Source: Hyphomicrobium sp.
Lineage (GTDB): Bacteria; Pseudomonadota; Alphaproteobacteria; Rhizobiales; Hyphomicrobiaceae
Length of the DNA stretch: 64,000 nucleotides
Direction: 5' to 3'
NCBI GenBank assembly: GCA_019751875.1
Contig: JAIEMV010000002.1
Location: 545,799 to 609,798, forward strand
Below, piece after piece: positions 61,791 to 64,000 of the stretch. Made by a program: the position numbers and the translations under genes. The notes under the pieces were generated by a model. It was not told the origin of the DNA. It saw only the letters and a program-made list of their open reading frames with translations, and searched no databases. Each line of letters opens with the position of its first letter. The stretch's first letter is position 1.

Positions 61791-63653
61791 TTAGAAACCG
61801 CCGCCGAACATGTTGTTGAAGAAATCGTTGAGCGACGAATTGTTCCTCTTGTAGCGGCGGTTCTGACTCGAGGGGCCATAGAAAAATCCCCAGTCGTCGG
61901 GACCACTGTATTGGACGCGCGAGAACTTAACGGGCGCAAGGTGATCGCGGCCTTTGGCGATCTGATCGAATTTGCCGGCCAGCGCCAGTTTCACGCGCTG
62001 CTCATGACCATAGACGTCCTTGACCACACGCTCGCTGCCGTCTTCACCGATGAGTTCGGTGAAGTAGGTGATGTGAACCGGGATCGCCGTATCGAGCTTG
62101 ACGGCGACTTCATCCGGGTCGGACTGCTGCGTCTCGTGCACCTGATCCGGCGACCAGCCCTTGTCCTTCTCCAGCAGCACTTCTGCCAGACGCATGGGAT
62201 TGCGCACGCGCATGCAGCCATGGCTGAAGGTTCGTGACTGTTCATTGAACAGGTTCTTCGTCGGCGTGTCGTGAAGATAGACGGCATGCTTGTTGGGGAA
62301 TGTGAATTTGACGATACCAAGGGCGTTCCCAGGTCCCGACGGCTGATAAACATCGTAGTTGCGAATGTCCGCGCGGGACCAGTCGATGCTGTAGGGATCG
62401 ACGTACCTGCCGTTGCGCATCATGCGCAGGCCCTGGCGCTCGAACGATCCACCACCGCGCGCGAGGCCCGGGTAGAGTTCGTTGACCTTGATGCTCTGCG
62501 GCACATTCCAGCGCGGGTTGAAATAGATGGTCTCCAGGACATCCGAGAAAATCGGCGTCTGGTTGTTCAACTCGCCGACGATGATGCGCTCTTCGTGAAC
62601 GATCTCGCCATTCTTGACCACGCGGACGAGGAACTCGGGGAGGTTTACCCAAACGTGGAAGTCGCCGAGATCATCCGGCATCCAACGCCACATTTCCATG
62701 TTGGCAAGGACGCGCTCGGGGCTCGGGACATCGATATCGTTCAGTGCTTTGCGCGTGCGCGGGCCGACGATCCCATCAGGTTTCTGACCCTTATCATTCT
62801 GGAATTTGGCGACGGCTTCGGCCAACGTGTCGTCGTAGTAGTTGTCGTCGGTTTCGCCCTCTTTGTTGGTTCCGGCGGGGACGCCAAGGCGTTGACGCAG
62901 GAGTGCCACGTCCGGGTGGCTCTGGCCGGGCACCAGTTTAGCGCCCTTGGCCGGTAAGCGGATAACGTCCTTGGCCTGGTCCGCGCTCCGCTTCAGCTCG
63001 AGGTACCTCTGACGCAGCTTTTCGAACTGGGCGTGCTTGGGATGCGTGCCGCGCAGCACTTCCGCCGGGTCGCTCGCGGCGGCGAGATCATCGAGCAGCT
63101 TCTTCGGGTCAACGTACTGCGGTGTCCGGTCGACGTAGGACGCAAGCTGCTTGGCGGGCTCGGGAATACGCCCGCCGCGGGCATGGCGCGCATATTTCAG
63201 CACGGTCAGCGCAAACGTCTGCTCACCCTCGACCTTTTGGTCGGGCGTCAGTTCGGCGCGATCCGAACTATCGGCGCCCATGTCAAGGACAACGTAATCG
63301 GAAGGGTCGAGGCCATAGTCGGCGCTTTTCTTCATCTCTTCGATAAGCGCTACGGCCTTCGGCGTGTAGCCCGCGCGGCCGACGAACAGGGGCTCGTCGG
63401 CGCGGGTCTCGTAGAATGCAATCAGGGCCTGCCAGTCGGCTGCTTCTTCGTCTTTGGCGGTCTTGGCGTCGGCCAGCAGGCGCTCGCGGATGACGGCGCC
63501 AACAGCCCGGGGCGACGTTGTGGCTGGCAGCGGCGCAGTGGCCTCGGCATTGGCAACCGCGGTGGCGGCAGGCTCGGCCAAGACTGGACTGCCGAAGCTC
63601 CACGCCGCAAGCGCGCCCGCCGAGACGACCGTACCCACCCAACGCAACAGCAT
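61791..63653 (-). CDS. YcbB/LdtD-like L,D-transpeptidase with PG-binding domain
   Basis: 620 aa; VALLRQRLGVPAG PG-binding repeat; HDTPTKNLFNEQSRTFSHGCMRVRNP YkuD motif. Confidence 0.93.
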   Translation of the reverse strand: MLLRWVGTVVSAGALAAWSFGSPVLAEPAATAVANAEATAPLPATTSPRAVGAVIRERLLADAKTAKDEEAADWQALIAFYETRADEPLFVGRAGYTPKAVALIEEMKKSADYGLDPSDYVVLDMGADSSDRAELTPDQKVEGEQTFALTVLKYARHARGGRIPEPAKQLASYVDRTPQYVDPKKLLDDLAAASDPAEVLRGTHPKHAQFEKLRQRYLELKRSADQAKDVIRLPAKGAKLVPGQSHPDVALLRQRLGVPAGTNKEGETDDNYYDDTLAEAVAKFQNDKGQKPDGIVGPRTRKALNDIDVPSPERVLANMEMWRWMPDDLGDFHVWVNLPEFLVRVVKNGEIVHEERIIVGELNNQTPIFSDVLETIYFNPRWNVPQSIKVNELYPGLARGGGSFERQGLRMMRNGRYVDPYSIDWSRADIRNYDVYQPSGPGNALGIVKFTFPNKHAVYLHDTPTKNLFNEQSRTFSHGCMRVRNPMRLAEVLLEKDKGWSPDQVHETQQSDPDEVAVKLDTAIPVHITYFTELIGEDGSERVVKDVYGHEQRVKLALAGKFDQIAKGRDHLAPVKFSRVQYSGPDDWGFFYGPSSQNRRYKRNNSSLNDFFNNMFGGGF

Positions 63654-63831
63654 GACCCCTACTCCGTCTTCTTGAGCCGAACGCTAGCCGACCGCGGGTG
63701 GCCTGCCTAGGGTGGGCTCGTCTACCATATGGTGCCGGAAGGATGCGGCAGAAGTGTTGCCGAATTGCAAACCGGTGTCCCGATACGGACGGGAAACGGT
63801 CGTAATGTCTCTTGGTTGCGTCTTGATCTTG

Positions 63832-64000
63832 GCGCGCTGCGACTCTGTTTCAGGTGGCGCGCTGCGACTCCGCTGTCGCGGAGCCGGCCGCAGCGCGCGG
63901 GGGTTCAGGTGGCGCGCTGCGATTCCGCTGTTGCGGAGCCGGCCGCAGCGCGCGGGGGTTCAGGTGGCGCGTTGCGACTCCGCTGTTGCGGAGCCGGCCG
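63832..64000 (+). repeat. Nested covarying palindrome, locus E (55-bp tandem array; left-half copy, 2 full copies, 1 cut by window)
   Basis: GCGCGCTGCG-A-CTCCGC-TGTC-GCGGAG-CCGGC-CGCAGCGCGC at 63857, 63912 (GATTC variant), 63967; truncated copy at 63832-63855. Confidence 0.92.

Overview
The window looks like a conserved chromosomal segment from a high-GC alphaproteobacterium, probably Hyphomicrobiales. This is inferred from gene content: split F0 ATP synthase operon with b and b', CcrM, ChpT, a DUF1134/EipA-like protein, and a Fur/Mur regulator beside mntH. About 55 CDSs are supported, mostly housekeeping: ispH, the atp F0 operon, smc, dciA-like, mutY, rnhB, glyS, prfC, panB, der, rlmJ, holC, lgt, proC and L,D-transpeptidases. 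I saw no prophage, transposase, CRISPR array, rRNA or tRNA. Most very long ORFs opposite these genes are high-GC antisense shadows. The most unusual signal is non-coding. Four intergenic loci (about 5.0, 10.9, 55.2-55.4 and 63.8-64.0 kb) carry a ~42-nt nested palindrome of the form arm(10)-A-CTCCNN-loop(3-4)-N'N'GGAG-CCGGC-arm'(10). The core is constant, but the arms and inner NN pairs differ between loci and stay complementary. Every copy with an intact left half keeps a GANTC (CcrM) site, all copies point the same way, and each locus lies 5' of a minus-strand gene. Other leads are a different hairpin triplet upstream of a ubiK-like gene, a possible three-way-junction RNA, a candidate sRNA or attenuator upstream of prfC, a 34-aa amphipathic small ORF between a TetR gene and an MFS gene, and a PRMT-like methyltransferase. 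No database search or folding calculation was run; all structure claims come from reading the sequence by eye.
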